The notes: generated by a model from the letters alone, not told the origin. A stretch of 64,000 nt of DNA from Adineta steineri (GCA_905250115.1 CAJNOI010000035.1:62001-126000); one strand, 5' to 3'. Shown: positions 11,728 through 25,700, numbered from the stretch's first letter. Program-made: numbers and translations.

Positions 11728-13033
11728 CTAGAGTTTATGTAAGTTTACACCTCGTGCTGTCGATACAGCTAACATATCTTGATCATATATTGTCGCACAA
11801 AATGGTGGTGGATTATATGCATTTGATGATTTGACTTTTCCATCTTTAGATATATGAAATATACGTGAAGTATTACGATCAACTACAAGCCATTCATTAT
11901 GAGTTACTAAACAACATCTAGTTCGAATATTTTGACTATATGCAATATTAAGTCTAACAGACCATAATCTATCTAATGTAGCAGATGATCTCATTTCAAT
12001 ATGTATAGTTTTTTCTGATGGATTTCTAATCATCATACAAATTGTTCCATTATTATAAACAATTCCATTAATAACTTCATCACGTGTACATGTATCTGGC
12101 GATTGCCATTGTTTAACAAGTTCAATTGTTGGTAATAAACTAAATTCCATTATAGATGAACCCCATACTTTTGTTGATAAAAATAATGATGTTTCAGATG
12201 TTGTTCATGATAACCATTTACGCTTTTGAAGCGTTTGAATATTTTCAATAGACATATTATCTTCATCAACAAGAAAAACATCACTACCATTTATAACAAT
12301 AAAACGATTTAATGCTGATGACCAACACATATCATAAATTGTTCCATATATCCAAGAATTTTGTTTTATTATTGTTAAATCACGATCAACTAAACATAAA
12401 TTTGGTTCTTGATGTATTAATAAATAACGATTATTACATGTTAATGGTGCCCAATTTTCTCTTGGATAATTTATTGTTTTATATATCGATGATAATGATG
12501 ATAAATCAAAACGATTTACATCTAAATCTTCAATTTGTATTAAACTATCATCAAGAACTAATGATTTGATTTCAATTTGAAATGATGTTTGTTCAATTTT
12601 ACTCATTTCACGTTCAAGATCTTTTACAGTTGATGTTAATGAATCAATATCTCGATGTGTCGCTTCTTGTTCTTGTATTAATTCAGATAATTTTGTACGC
12701 ATACGACTTATTTCTTCACGTTGTTTTTCCATTTTTTTTTTCAATACATCGATCAAGTTCACGACATTTTTCATCAAAATAATAATCTATTGTTTTATGA
12801 CAATCTATACGCCATTTATCTAATTTTTGACGTGAATCACCAATAGCATTTTCAAGATTTATTGATTTTAATCGATCACCAAGTGCATTGATTTCATCTG
12901 ATAATGGATTTAATTGTGAATTCAAAGTTAAATCATGTTCACGCATATGTTCACGACAAAAATTTTGATTACATCCATAACATAATGTCCGTGAAACTCG
13001 TTTACATGCTTGTATAGCGCATGGCTGAGACAT
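11728..13033 (-). pseudogene. B-box-type zinc finger / coiled coil / propeller-like protein, broken copy
   Basis: Same architecture as the intact copy at 14683-15978. It begins MSQPCAIQACKRVSRTLC with a B-box-like finger C-X4-C-X7-C-X2-C-X4-C-X2-H-X3-H (residues 5-33), then a coiled coil (EEISRMRTKLSELIQEQE) and a C-terminal repeat region typical of large rotifer TRIM-like families. Two breaks are visible. First, the frame shifts at a 10-T run (12732-12741): IEKK continues as MEKQREEIS if one A is removed. Second, an in-frame TGA at 12207-12205 sits where the sister copy has TGT (Cys): KRKWLS-stop-TTSETS versus QQWFSCTCSNTS. After the stop the frame stays open and homologous to the end at 11728. 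No intron is seen. Either a decaying duplicate or a gene with assembly errors. Confidence 0.75.
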
Positions 13034-14682
13034 TTGTCTGTGTACTGATTATAATAAAAATTTCTTACTTTTTTTCTTTTGACAATTATTAAAAAAAGAA
13101 AGAAGCAAAAAAACATATTTGATAAAAACTTAACAAAGAAATACAATTGTTTGTTTGCATGAAAAACAACCGTTGCTCGACAGTCTTAAGTGATCAGGTG
13201 AAAGTGCACTGTGATTGAGTACTGAAATATTTTCGAGAATTGATTTGGGCGGATACTTTGAAATTGATTTTTATTTTTTATAAAGATAACATAAATTTTT
13301 TATTCTAAGATATTGACATACAGGTTATATAGTGTCTTTTTTATACAATAAATTGAAGATATCTTATAGTGTTGTTTTTTTGTTCTTAAAAATCCTTGAA
13401 AATATGCTTGTTTTGTCCTTTTTTTTAGCATTAAGAAGACCTTGAAATGTTTCATTTCGTAAGCTAGATACACAAAAAATTCCTTTTCTTCATAACAAAT
13501 GTGACATTAATTCATAATCTACATATTTGTATTTTAAGAACATTTGTAATGAGTTCATTAATAGCAATGGGTCTTTTAGTTTTAGATCTTCGATCAAAAT
13601 AGAATATTTTATCAGACTTTCTTTCATGATAGAAGTATTCAGTTGATTGAACAATAGATTCTTCAGTATTATCAGTACAAAAAAAAGGTTATTTAATAAC
13701 ATTTAGTAATATTTTACCGTTGAAGCCATATTCTCAATAGGAAAAAAATAGACTTGTTTTCTAGGTTATTGTCTATCAATGCTTGTCATAATTATAGAAA
13801 ATGTCAATCGACTAAGGTTAACTTCACAGAATAATCAGTAAATGTATATTTTTCTTATTTCCCCTTTTTTTTTCTAAAAATAAATGCGTCATGAAAAAAT
13901 ATTTTCAAGTAACTTTTTTAAATTCGAATAAAATGCAGAAGAAAAAAAATCACGCATAATACACTTTATTAATGTTTGGCAAAGTGACGTCCTTCAAAAT
14001 TTAATTTCGAAATAAAAGAAAAACAACTGACTGAAAGAAATATTACATATAACGAACGCCCTAAAATTATTTCGACATATGCACCTATTATTTTAGTTAT
14101 TTACAATGACTTTAAAAAATCGAACAGGTCATCCCACACATCTGTACTAATACGATTGTTCGAAAACTTCTTTTTTATCATAGAATCAAAAACATTATCC
14201 AAATTAACTTATTTTTTAATAGAAAACTTTTATCGAATTATTATCTCACATAGATATTGTATGAAGAATTGTAGGTTTAATTGCTTCTATAGTCTTGGTA
14301 AATATTCAAAAAAACATATTATCATCCTTTATTGGATTTCTAGCAACAACTAAATAAAAGATTGTTAAACATTAGATAATAATTAAATTGAATACCAACA
14401 AATTTCAATCAGAAAACATTCTTTTGAACTTATGATAATGATTAAATAAATATGATCTGTATAAAAAAAAGTAATTTATTAAATTTCAATGCGAAACTAT
14501 GAAATACTTCTTTTCTTTTTACAATTTGTTCTTATTATATATATATATATTGAAACTTTGGATAGAAATATTATACTTTATTAGCATATTTTTTATTTGA
14601 ATTTTACTACGAGATTATTTGCTCCTATAATAATAACAAAGGAAAATTTTATATACAATATTTTCGTAAAATTAACTTACTT
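13034..14682. other. Intergenic between tandem B-box genes
   Basis: AT-rich. The only hint of coding is on the minus strand at 13676-13512 (EYFYHERKSDKIFYFDRRSK...INELI, stop TGA), which has protein-like composition but no clear start or partner exon. It may be a gene fragment. Confidence 0.35.
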
Positions 14683-15978
14683 TTATAAAAATTTATGTAA
14701 TTGAATAACTGATTTTGTTGATACAGCCAACATATTAGGTGTAAATTTAACTGCACAACATGGAGCCGGTTGATATGCAACAATTGATTTGATTTTTCCA
14801 TCATTCGATATATGTAAAAGACGTGAACCAGTATGATCAGATACAAGCCATTCATCATTATTAATCAAACAAAATCGATAAGCTTGACTTTCATCATAGA
14901 TAAGATCAAGTTGAAGTGACCAAACAACCTTAAGTGATGATGCTACACGTAATTCTATGCGCACAGATTTTTGAACATCACTACTAATCATTAAAGCAAG
15001 TTTATCATTATTATAAAACATACCATCAATTGCTTCATTTTTTACACATGTATCAGGTGATGTCCATTTTTTAACAAATGCCATTGAATCTAATAAATTA
15101 AATTCCATAATTGATGAACTATAAACTTGTGTTGATAAATATAATGAAGTATTTGAACATGTACATGAAAACCATTGTTGATATGGAATAGAACTAACTT
15201 TAGTGATACTCATATTATCTTTATTTAAAAGAAATACTTCATGTTCATTTATGATTATAAATTGTTGTAATACAATTGAATAACACATATCATAAATAGG
15301 TCCATATGTCCATTGAATTTGTTTAAATGTTGATAATGATTCATCGACAAAAAGTAATGTACCTTGATGATGTAATAATAAAAGTTTATCATTAGCTGCT
15401 ATTGATGTAAAACTTTGATGATGACGATTAAGTATTCTATATACAGTTGGAAGTTTTGATATATCAAATAATGGTTCGATATTAATTACATTTTTATCAA
15501 TAGTTAAAGGATTAATTTGAACTGGAAAATCAGATTGTAAAACTTTATTTATATCTCTTCGTAAACTTTCTATTCTAAGTGTTAATATATCTATGAGTTC
15601 ATGTGTTGTATCTTGTTCACGTGAAGATGTTGTAATTCTTGCTTGAATAGCAATTAATTCCTGTTCCTGTTCTTTAATTTTATTAATTACATATAGTTCT
15701 AATTCTTGCAATTTTGCTCCATAATATAGATCTACTGTTTGATGAGCTTTCTGACGCCATAATTCTAATTGTTTAAAAGCTGGTTCAATTGCCATTGTAT
15801 GATTTAAACCTTTTAAAACATCTTGCAGTTGATTAGTTTGATCAATTAATGGATTTAATTGTAAATGTGTTGCTAACGAATGTTCAAACATATGTTCACG
15901 ACAAAAATTTAGTTTACATCCATGACATAATGCATGTTGTAAACGTTCACATGTTGCAATCGAACATTTTTCAGACAT
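14683..15978 (-). CDS. B-box-type zinc finger / coiled coil / propeller-like protein, intact copy
   Basis: A single 431-residue open frame. I start it at MSEKCSIATC (15978) rather than the in-frame ATG 48 bases upstream because the sister copy starts at the equivalent residue. Residues 5-33 form a B-box-like zinc finger (Cys 5, 10, 18, 21, 26; His 29, 33), with the shared motif NFCREHM. Residues about 90-175 are coiled coil. The rest has repeated short strands such as WTYGPIYDMCYS and LCYLVS-like units, compatible with an NHL/six-bladed-like propeller. The layout is TRIM-like without a RING finger. Function unknown. It is the paralogue of the broken gene at 11728-13033, same strand, 1.6 kb apart. 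Confidence 0.85.
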   Translation of the reverse strand: MSEKCSIATCERLQHALCHGCKLNFCREHMFEHSLATHLQLNPLIDQTNQLQDVLKGLNHTMAIEPAFKQLELWRQKAHQTVDLYYGAKLQELELYVINKIKEQEQELIAIQARITTSSREQDTTHELIDILTLRIESLRRDINKVLQSDFPVQINPLTIDKNVINIEPLFDISKLPTVYRILNRHHQSFTSIAANDKLLLLHHQGTLLFVDESLSTFKQIQWTYGPIYDMCYSIVLQQFIIINEHEVFLLNKDNMSITKVSSIPYQQWFSCTCSNTSLYLSTQVYSSSIMEFNLLDSMAFVKKWTSPDTCVKNEAIDGMFYNNDKLALMISSDVQKSVRIELRVASSLKVVWSLQLDLIYDESQAYRFCLINNDEWLVSDHTGSRLLHISNDGKIKSIVAYQPAPCCAVKFTPNMLAVSTKSVIQLHKFL

Positions 15979-16767
15979 GTTTAAAAGATAAAAAAGTTGT
16001 GCGAAATGTAAAAATAAAATACACAACGTATGAATTTATTTTGTTTAGAAAAAAAATAAGAACAAAAAAAAGCTTTGAATTAATTTTTCAATGTTGAAAC
16101 ATAAAACACATATTTTTATAAGTGAAATGACTACAGAATAAATAATGAAAATATAAAAATTTTAATGAATTCATTAAAATAAAACTACGTGTGTATATAA
16201 AGTTTGATGTAATAAGAAATAACATCGTTTAAGTAATCGTCACACGTAAGTATTTCATACTCTTTTATGAATAGTATAAACAGTCTGAAAATGATTATAA
16301 ATAATGAAGCAATATGAATAAGTTTTGAAGTACACATAGTTTCACTTGACAAAATCTCAACAATCTTATTTTAAAAATAAACATTAACAAATTAATGATG
16401 CATCTTTAATGTCTCAATTTTATAGTTTATATCATCATCTCTTACAGATTTCAATCACCATCGTTTAACGCTGATATCTTACCTATATATATCATTCACC
16501 TGTTAGATGTCGCACATAGTCAATTGTTCAGAATAATTATGAATTAAATCGTTAAAATATTCTTCATTTATTTCATTGAAAAAATATTTCTATTCATTGA
16601 ATATATGAATTTTTGTTATTAATTTATGAATAATTTCATAACCTGCTAAAACTACGCAACAACATATGGAAACGACCCGTAAAATGGCTTCTATCAATCG
16701 ATCGATTTTTTTTATAAATCATGTGTTTATCTGTCAACGTTTTCTTTTTTTCTAGATAAATTAACTC
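15979..16767. other. Intergenic, between B-box gene and FAM184 (divergent)
   Basis: No genes seen. AT-rich; promoters of both divergent genes are expected here. A T-rich tract ending tttctag at 16744-16755, just before the FAM184 ATG, resembles a splice acceptor. Confidence 0.4.
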
Positions 16768-19700
16768 ATGGCTAGTACAAAAATGTTTACAAAAAATCAC
16801 CATACATCAAATACATCTTCAAATACTTTCTTTCAACAGCAGCAACAGCAACCATCATCATCAACAGTAAATCCAAGTATTGATGAAGAAACTACACTCA
16901 CACAAGAAATGCATGTTAAAATGGCAAAAAAGATTGCTCAATTGACTAAAGTATGTAATTTGAATAGAGAATTGTTTTTTTTTTCAATTTATCTTTTCTT
17001 ATCTATTATTTGCAAATAAGAGAAAAAAAGAGCACCATGTCTGAGACAAACAATATACATTGTGTAGTAAAAAAGAACGAAATGTGAAAAAGAAAATGAA
17101 AAGAAAACTGTTCATAAACTGTTCATTTTTAAACGGCTGCACCCGTTTCATTAAATGATGTCGTTGTATTTAATGAGGCATTTGTTGTAGTTGTTGTGTT
17201 CGAGATCTGTCCACCTGGTAGAAGTGCCGTATTTGGTGCAAGAATTTTACGTAAAAATTCATCTCGAAGACAACCTTGAACAAATTCATTACGAAGAACA
17301 ACATCTATTTAAAGAATAGAAAAATAGATATAGATATAGAATAGACAATCGAACCAGATTTATCTTTGCTTAAACGTTGAAGAATAAGATCAACACGTTT
17401 ATCTGGTGATTTATCACCACTACGATCTTCTTCATTAGCTAAATCATACATTGCTTCAATTATCTTAATCATATCTTTGCGATTTATTTGTCCATCTTTA
17501 TTTTGATCTAGAATTTAATAATAATAGTTTTTTTCGAATAGTATATAAGAAAATATAATATCCTACCATAGATATCAAAAGCCATTTTTAATTTATCTTC
17601 AAGATTTCCGTGTTGAGATACTCCAACAGCTAATCTTAAGATAGAAAAGAAAAACAAATGATTCTAATATAAAAATAAAAATCTTTTCATCTTACAAAAA
17701 TTCTGTAAAATCAATCCAATTATTATTATCTGTATCAAATGCTTTAAATACAAAGTTACAATATTTATCAGCTTTACCCTCGGGATAAAATTTCTAATAT
17801 AAAAATAAAATTTAAATTTATTTATTTTTATTTATATATACACACATACCTTATAAACATTTAGAAATTGTTTTTTATCAAGTTTACCCGATGGACAATC
17901 TTTGAGAAAACCTGAATGCCATGCTTGAATTTCTTCTTCTGTATATTGAGTATTTAATTTTAATGTTTTTATATCTTCATCAGTTAATATCGTTGGATCT
18001 TTCTTTCCTTTACCACCCGCTTTATTTCCCATATCGTAAACGAAAAAAATAATCTAAAAATTATTGTTCTTTCAAATTTTCTCTCGCTTTTTTTTTTCCT
18101 TTTCTCTTCACTAAAATGTCAATATTAAGGAATAAAAAAAAATATATGTTTACTATGAATACATAAATGAAAATGACGAGCTGTATGTGGATATAAACAA
18201 ATATGACATACGTTTTGAAGTTTTTTTTTTTTATCGAATATGTGTTACAGCGTCAGATTGAGTGTAAGTCATTTACAGGCTAAAATGGCTATGCACAAAA
18301 GTATGCGACACAAAAAAAAATGGTTACAGCGAGTCTCGTGTGTGTACCACATAAAAACGGAGAAGAAAAGAAAAGAGCGTAGAAGAAGCGCATGTATATA
18401 CACGGAAAGAAAAGAGAGAGAGAGAGAGGGGGAGAAAAAAGAAACAAGCGAGCGAGTGCGTAACGAACAAGTAAGAAAGAAATGTTGAAACCTTGTACAT
18501 GCATTCAGCGTGGCAATAGTTATGTCCTATATGTGTACAATGACTGAGGTTTGGTATGCGAGGCGTTGTACGCTATGCATATACATCCGTTCTCTTCGAT
18601 TCTTTTTTTTCCTCTACGGAAGCATTGATGAACATATCATCATAAGAACGAAAGTACAAAGAATAAAACGAAAAAAAAAAAGAATACTTTCTTTCCATAT
18701 TGATAAAGAAAGATTATGTGTCAATATAAGGATTTTCTTCTATTGTTTCATATCAAATATGATGGCCTTCTCAAGAATGCTAATCATACTTGAGTAAAGA
18801 AGACGTTGCCCTTTTCACATGTCAGTTGCTCTTAACAGAGTCAGTTGGACTAACAATAGGATGTTGTTATATTTCACACAAACATTGGTGATAATAATAC
18901 ACATTATTATTTTTTTGTTCCTATGTTGATTTTCTCTCCAATTCTTTTTGTATATTCGATCAATGACAACATTATTACGTCGTCCATGGTCGACGAGTCA
19001 TCATTATCAGTGTTCTATATATTCCACCTCCGGATATACTTATAAAGAATTGATAGATATAGAACGTAGTAGCAAAAATACTCTAACTGACAGTTAGTAT
19101 GATAATTGTTGATCTTAGGTGACATATACACCATTTGTTAGGAGATAATAGAAATATATACGAATTCAAGAAGATCGTAAATGGAATTCTTACATACGCA
19201 GACGTTTGTTAATACACAACAAACGAAAAAGAGAACATTAATTAATAATTTTATGGATATAACAATAAAAAAAACAACTGTTTATATATATATTCTTTCA
19301 TGAAATAGTAATTATTATTAATAACCTTTTTTATCCTTGAAGACATTTATCTCAAATATGGTTACAGATCAAGATTAAAAATCAATAGTTTTGTTGTTGA
19401 TTTCAGTATACTAAATTGAGAGCATCTGTCTAATATTATTATGAGATTATTTGCATTTTTCTGACATTTATAGATACTTATTATTATGTAAAATAGAGGT
19501 ATTCTTCTCTTACAGATGTTTAAGCTAAAAGTAGTTCGGATTACAGACATTAATGTATGTCAAGAAGAACTGTACTATATGAATAAACATAGAATAAGAA
19601 TAAGAGCTTTCCATGCATTATCAAACAGCTTATTATCTAAAAGCTCGATTATTTAAACAATTGATTGTGTAATTAATATAAACAGTTTACTTCAAAGGCT

Positions 19701-22700
19701 TTTTTAATAAAATGATTATGACAGACAAAATCAACTTCGAGATATTGACAGAAAATAGAAGGAAAATCACAAATATAAAGAATTTCTTATTAGATAATAG
19801 GAATCAGACATAAAGGATGTTCAGGTGAAAATGGCATTTTTTGCTCTTCCCCTGGCCCTATCTGGGACAGCACAAGTATTACGTCATCAACTTTAAGAGG
19901 AGGAAACGGGTCAATCAGTAATGACAATTGATTATTGTAGGGAGAGGAGGGGTCGTTCAAGGATGATGTATAAAGATTTCCGAATGTACAACAGATTTGT
20001 CTATCATGGAGAAATTCGTTGTGATAACATAATCATGGGAGGTAGGAATTCTAGAAATTTGCCATTTGATTATTTGTTGGTGGGGAGAAGGTCAAAAACC
20101 GGATAACGTACTACTTGCACAGTCCCTTTGCCTAGACGTCCTATATGGATGGCCATATATACTTTGATTATGAGTTAATTTGATGCGTATTCGATAATGT
20201 CTTTCGATACATGAAATTTAATAATCAACTGTAATAGAATATAATTAACTTTTATTAATTTAATAAAAATATTTAGGTTATTTATACATTAAATACAAAA
20301 GTCGATGAACATGATACATTAGTATTCAATTTAAAACAAGCATTTGAACAAGAAAAATCTGTACTAGCAAATAATGCATCATCGAGAATTGATGATTTAC
20401 TTCATCGTGTTGAAAAACTCTCATCTATTAAAACTACACAAAACTCTTTATATGAAAATAAAATTCAAATGCTTGAATCTGAAAGGTAAACATAATCTTT
20501 TCGATTTATTTCAATTAATCTATTTATTAAATTTAGACAAAATCAAATCAATGAAGTTTCACGTATTCAACAATCATCCATTGAACGTGAGCGTGAATTA
20601 ACGGAAGATTTTCGAACGAAAATATCTAATCTCAAACAAGAAATCAATCAGATAAAACAAACTTATGATAATCAATTAAAAAATCTTAGTAAAGAACATA
20701 AACAAATACTTGATAATCTTAATGAAAAACATCAAACAGATATTGAAAATTTAAAAATTGAATCGAAACATTTATTTGATGTTGAAACAAAAGCACAAAC
20801 GAAATTTTATACACAAAATATTGAAGAATTAAAACGTAAATATAATGATTTATTATCGAAAGAAAAAAATCAAGAAATGTCAAAAGATGAATTAGGACAA
20901 GAATATTTAAAAGAAAAAAAACAATTAGAAAAACAAATCAAATTATTTGAAGATGAAATTGAACAAATGAAAAATAAATTTCAACTAGATTTACTCGAAC
21001 AAAAAAATCAATATGATATGAAATCAACTGAATATAAACAATTACAAGATGAATTCGAACAATATAAATATAATTTTAAAATTAATTCTAATAATCTCAG
21101 TGAATATAATGAACAAGTAAGAACAATCAAATATATAAAGAAAAAGTTTTATTAAATGTGTTATTTAGTTGATAAAACAAAATAGTGAATATGAACAATT
21201 AAAACAAAAATTTGATAAAACTGATCGAGAAATGAATACAATCAAAGAACGATGTAATCGACAAGTTAATGAACTTGACGAAAAATCAAGTAAATTTTAG
21301 AGAAAATTATTATAAGATATATCACTTAGACTTATATAATCTATATATATAGAAAAAGATACTTCAGTCATAAAAATAATTCATCCATTGTCTAAAATAT
21401 TTTATGAATTATACCTTGAGCATATTTCTATTGTTTTGTATAGAGATTTTCAAGTGTAGATTGTGGATATATAGATGATAAATATAATATTTAGAAATAA
21501 ACGCCAGAAAAGATCAATCTTGAAATAAGAACAAATATAACGTGTATTACGTTGAATATTATGAGATGTGTAAACGATGTATTTCCCTAGAGACTATTTT
21601 GATTGCAATGTTTGTGGAATACAGTGAAATCTCTCTATATTGGACACCATCGAGACTTCTCAAAAGTGTTCACTTTGTAGAAGTGGGGTCAACTCTGAAG
21701 AAATACTTTGTTAAACGAAGTAAACGTGTTTTCTGGACATGAGAAGATCGTTAATGAATAGAAAAGAACACTACTATTTATCTTTACATCTCTTTGTATT
21801 AACTTTCGCTCTCGAAGAACATACAGTTTGCTAAAAAAATAGTCAGATGTTTTTTGTAGACGCTATTAAACTTGTCAATAATCCTCATCGTATACAATTA
21901 TATAACAATGTCCACTATTGAGAGGTCCATCTTTAACAAAAAATATAATTTTGAACTTTCAAAACTGTCCATTATATGGAGTTGTCCACTATGAAGGGGT
22001 GTCCATTATGAGAGATTTTACTGTAAATGAAGGGAGAGATCAGACGAACAGGAGAATCTCTTGTAGATAGTCCTCCAATAGTAGTCACTCTTGGAATTAT
22101 TTCAAGGCAAAAATTAAATAGATGGGAAGGAATATTGTTATGCATCTTGTAAATAACTATTGCATTGTATACTGCATATCCAAAAGATGGAAAAAAAGTG
22201 ATTGTATTGGAATGCAACAGAGTAAAAGACAGTGTGCACCATCACACAGAGCAAAGAAAAACAAATAGAATATAGATACGTAATACTAACAAGCAGAGAG
22301 GAAGGAAGGATGGATCGCACTTGTGCAATATCACTTAATAAATGATAAAAAGATGTTCTAAACAATTAAAGAACAGCATCTTTGTCAAATAACAGCGTTA
22401 TGATATATATCTGTCATAAGACATTTATAAACTTAAATCAGTGGCGAACGCCATCCCCTAGCGATTTTTTGTTTTCAGCGAAAAGATGCTATACTACTTG
22501 GAATATGCCTCAAAAGCCGATTTTTCACCATAACTGTCACTCCTTCACTCGCTTAATCATAGTGCGTCTTAAAATTACCTACGCAAAGAATAAACTACAG
22601 ATGATATATTTAATTTAATAATAAAATATTATTGTAGAACTTCTCAAAGATAAAGAAGTATCGAATCGTCAATTAGAAGATGATTTAACAAATTGTCGTA

Positions 22701-25700
22701 AAGAATTACAAATAACATCAGAACGTTTACGACAAATTGAACAAGATCAACATGCACAAGTAACACAATCAGAATCAACAACTAATTATCTCGAACGACG
22801 TATTCATGAATTAGATAAAGTAAAATATTCATTTCCTGCAATACTAAATCTCTATACATTTCTTTTTGGAAATCTAGACAATTCGTGAATTAACCTATGA
22901 AAAACAACAAATTATGGTAAAATATGATCGTGAATTAACAGATCTACGTGATACATATGAAAATCAAGTTGACTTATGTAAAAAAGAGATGCAAAATGAA
23001 CTTGAAAGATTAAATGAACATCATCAACAATTAATCAATGATGAACAAACAAGATCACGTACTAAATTACAAGCTAAAGAACAAGTTAGATATGAATTCA
23101 TTTTATTAGGAAAAATCTATGTCTTTAAAAATTAGGAACTTCGTCAACAATATGAATTAGATAAAACAAATCTTCTGTCACAATGGAAAAATGAAGTTAA
23201 TCTTAGTAAATCTGCGCAAAATGAAATTAATCAACAATTAAATCAATTAAAAGAATCTTATATGAAACAAGTAAATTATTTTTTCTTTTCTTTTCTTTTA
23301 TCTGTTTTTTTTAAATGTAGATTGATGAATTAAGAACTCGTTTGGAAGATAGAGAAAATAAATATTCGAATATTGAACAACAATTAAATGATACTCAAAT
23401 ATCAAATAATGAATCTATAAAACAAATTGAAAAACTTCGTTCAGATTTAGAAAAACAATTGAAAACAACACAACAATTTCAAGTATAGAAATAGAATTTC
23501 AATTAATATCTATGTTCTTTTTTTTGTTAAGATTGAATGTGATCATCTAAAGAAACATTGTAAAGATTTAGAAATACATTCACAAACGGAATTAAAAGAT
23601 AAAATTGATAAATTAGCATTAGATTTAAATGAAAAAATGGACAAAAAAACTTAAGTATAAAACTAAACTGAATAAATAGTCGTTTTATTTTATTTATATA
23701 GAACTGATTGTGAAAAGATTCGAAAAGAAATTACACAACAAAAAGATGATGAAAAACAACAAGCAATCGAAGATATACAAAAACAAAAACAAAATGAGTT
23801 ATCATTAGCACAAAGACAAATTCACGAACTTGAACAACAAGTAAAAGATCTACTACGTCAAGCAGATATTTCAGAGTTAGAGCTATCGGAAAATACATAT
23901 AAAATCGAATACTCTCGAGTTTTTGTCAATACTGATTCTATCGATAAATTCATACTTTATAGAATTAGTCTCAGAAGAGTTTTCTCTATTACTCTAGACC
24001 TTAACTATAAGTTCCTTATGCATTCTGAATAAGATAAGATAACAAATCTGTAAATGTTTATAATATTCTGATATATTTATAAAAGTCGATTTTTTCCTTT
24101 CCTAATAACAATAATCTATGAAAAGGTCTGCATTACTTATAGCAGATATCTTTGTATCTTGCATAAAGTATATTTTGTTTCAAATATGTAATTGAATCAC
24201 TGGTTGTGAAAATTGACTGAAGTTACGAAAGGCTAAAAATAATATTAGGATATTTTTATCGAAATAAAACTGAAAACACAGTAATAAAGGGACTCTCGAA
24301 TTTCGCTACTAAATTTTCGCCAGTGTCATTATGTGATTACATATGTATAAAAATAGCTTCTCGTAAATACATTGAGAGGCTTAGACTATAGTATGCCTAT
24401 TCTGATAATATTAGATTAATTTGTCATATGGATTTTACACTAATCTCGCGCTATTACAGCTGGCGAAAATCTGCTAGACTTACACCTGATCGCGCCTAAA
24501 CTTTCGCCAATTGGCAAATGTCCATTGTAATTTCACCAACAAACCCCCACACTTTCGCCAATGACAGATGCCCTATTTATGAAGAGATAGTAAACCGTAA
24601 TAAAGAGAAGTAACAATTGATGACTGAATAAATACTGACAACATATGTCAGTAGTTCAGAGATCTTGTATATAGAAAATCATTTCTCTATAAAAAGTTTT
24701 ATATTTAATTTAGCTACAACTAGTAAAGAATCAAATTCTTGACGAACATAAAAAAAACTAAAGAAGAAAATTTACTTGCATTACAAAATGCTAATGAAGA
24801 TAAACGTCGTACAATAAATGAATTTCAAATGCGTATAGAAGATTTAACAACACAAATGCAAAGATTGGAAGCTAAAAATCAACAAAATTCTCTTGAACAA
24901 AAATTACAATTAGAAAAAGAATATATTGTAAATCTAAATTCATATAATTAAATATTGGAATAAAAATCTTTGATTTTTTAATAGAATCAAATAAATGAAT
25001 TAAAAAGTCGACATATGGAAGATATACGTGGTCAACAACTTGCTTATAATACTCATTTAGAAACAATTCGTGCTGATCACGAACGAGCATTATCATTAGA
25101 AATTGAAAAACAAAATGTTCAACAGCAATCCAATCTTGGTAAGAAAAAAAAACAATACGAAATTTTATTGAATATAGACGCGATGATATATGATCACTAG
25201 TAAAAGTAGAATACATAGACGCTATCAAGGAATTTGTCTAACATTACATAGAAGTATGCGAGTGTTATGATGAAATGAAAGTTGAATAAAGAGACGAATG
25301 ACAAAGGACTAGAGCTTGTGGCAAAGAAACTGTAGGAAATCAGAAGAAATGAAAAATAAAATTAACTTTGTATCACTCATTAAATCGAGATAATTACGTA
25401 AACTTGAGATTGGACAGGCTTTATGGTTAACAATAGAGCTAATTATTAACATATTACGATTGAAAACTTATCTTTCTCTATGAACAAATATTCATATCGA
25501 AACAGTAAAAATTAAACATTGTACATAGAATAATATAATCTGTATTATATCACATTAGACTTTTGATTCAATTCATTAGAACAATATTTCTTTTTTTTTG
25601 TATTTTTAGAACAATTACGAAAAGATTTAGCTCGAACACATTCAAATGAAATAGAAGAAAAAGAGCGAGCTCATGCAAAAGAAGTAACTGCTATTCGTCT

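Noticed and set aside
12205..12207. Selenocysteine codon as the main explanation
   Set aside because: No SECIS element could be identified by eye and the same copy carries a frameshift; decay or error is simpler, so it is kept only as something to test.
18240..18797. Overlapping open frames in FAM184 intron 1
   Set aside because: Arg/Glu/Lys-rich because of GAGA and AAAG runs on one strand and Phe/Ser/Leu on the other; typical shadow of a purine tract.
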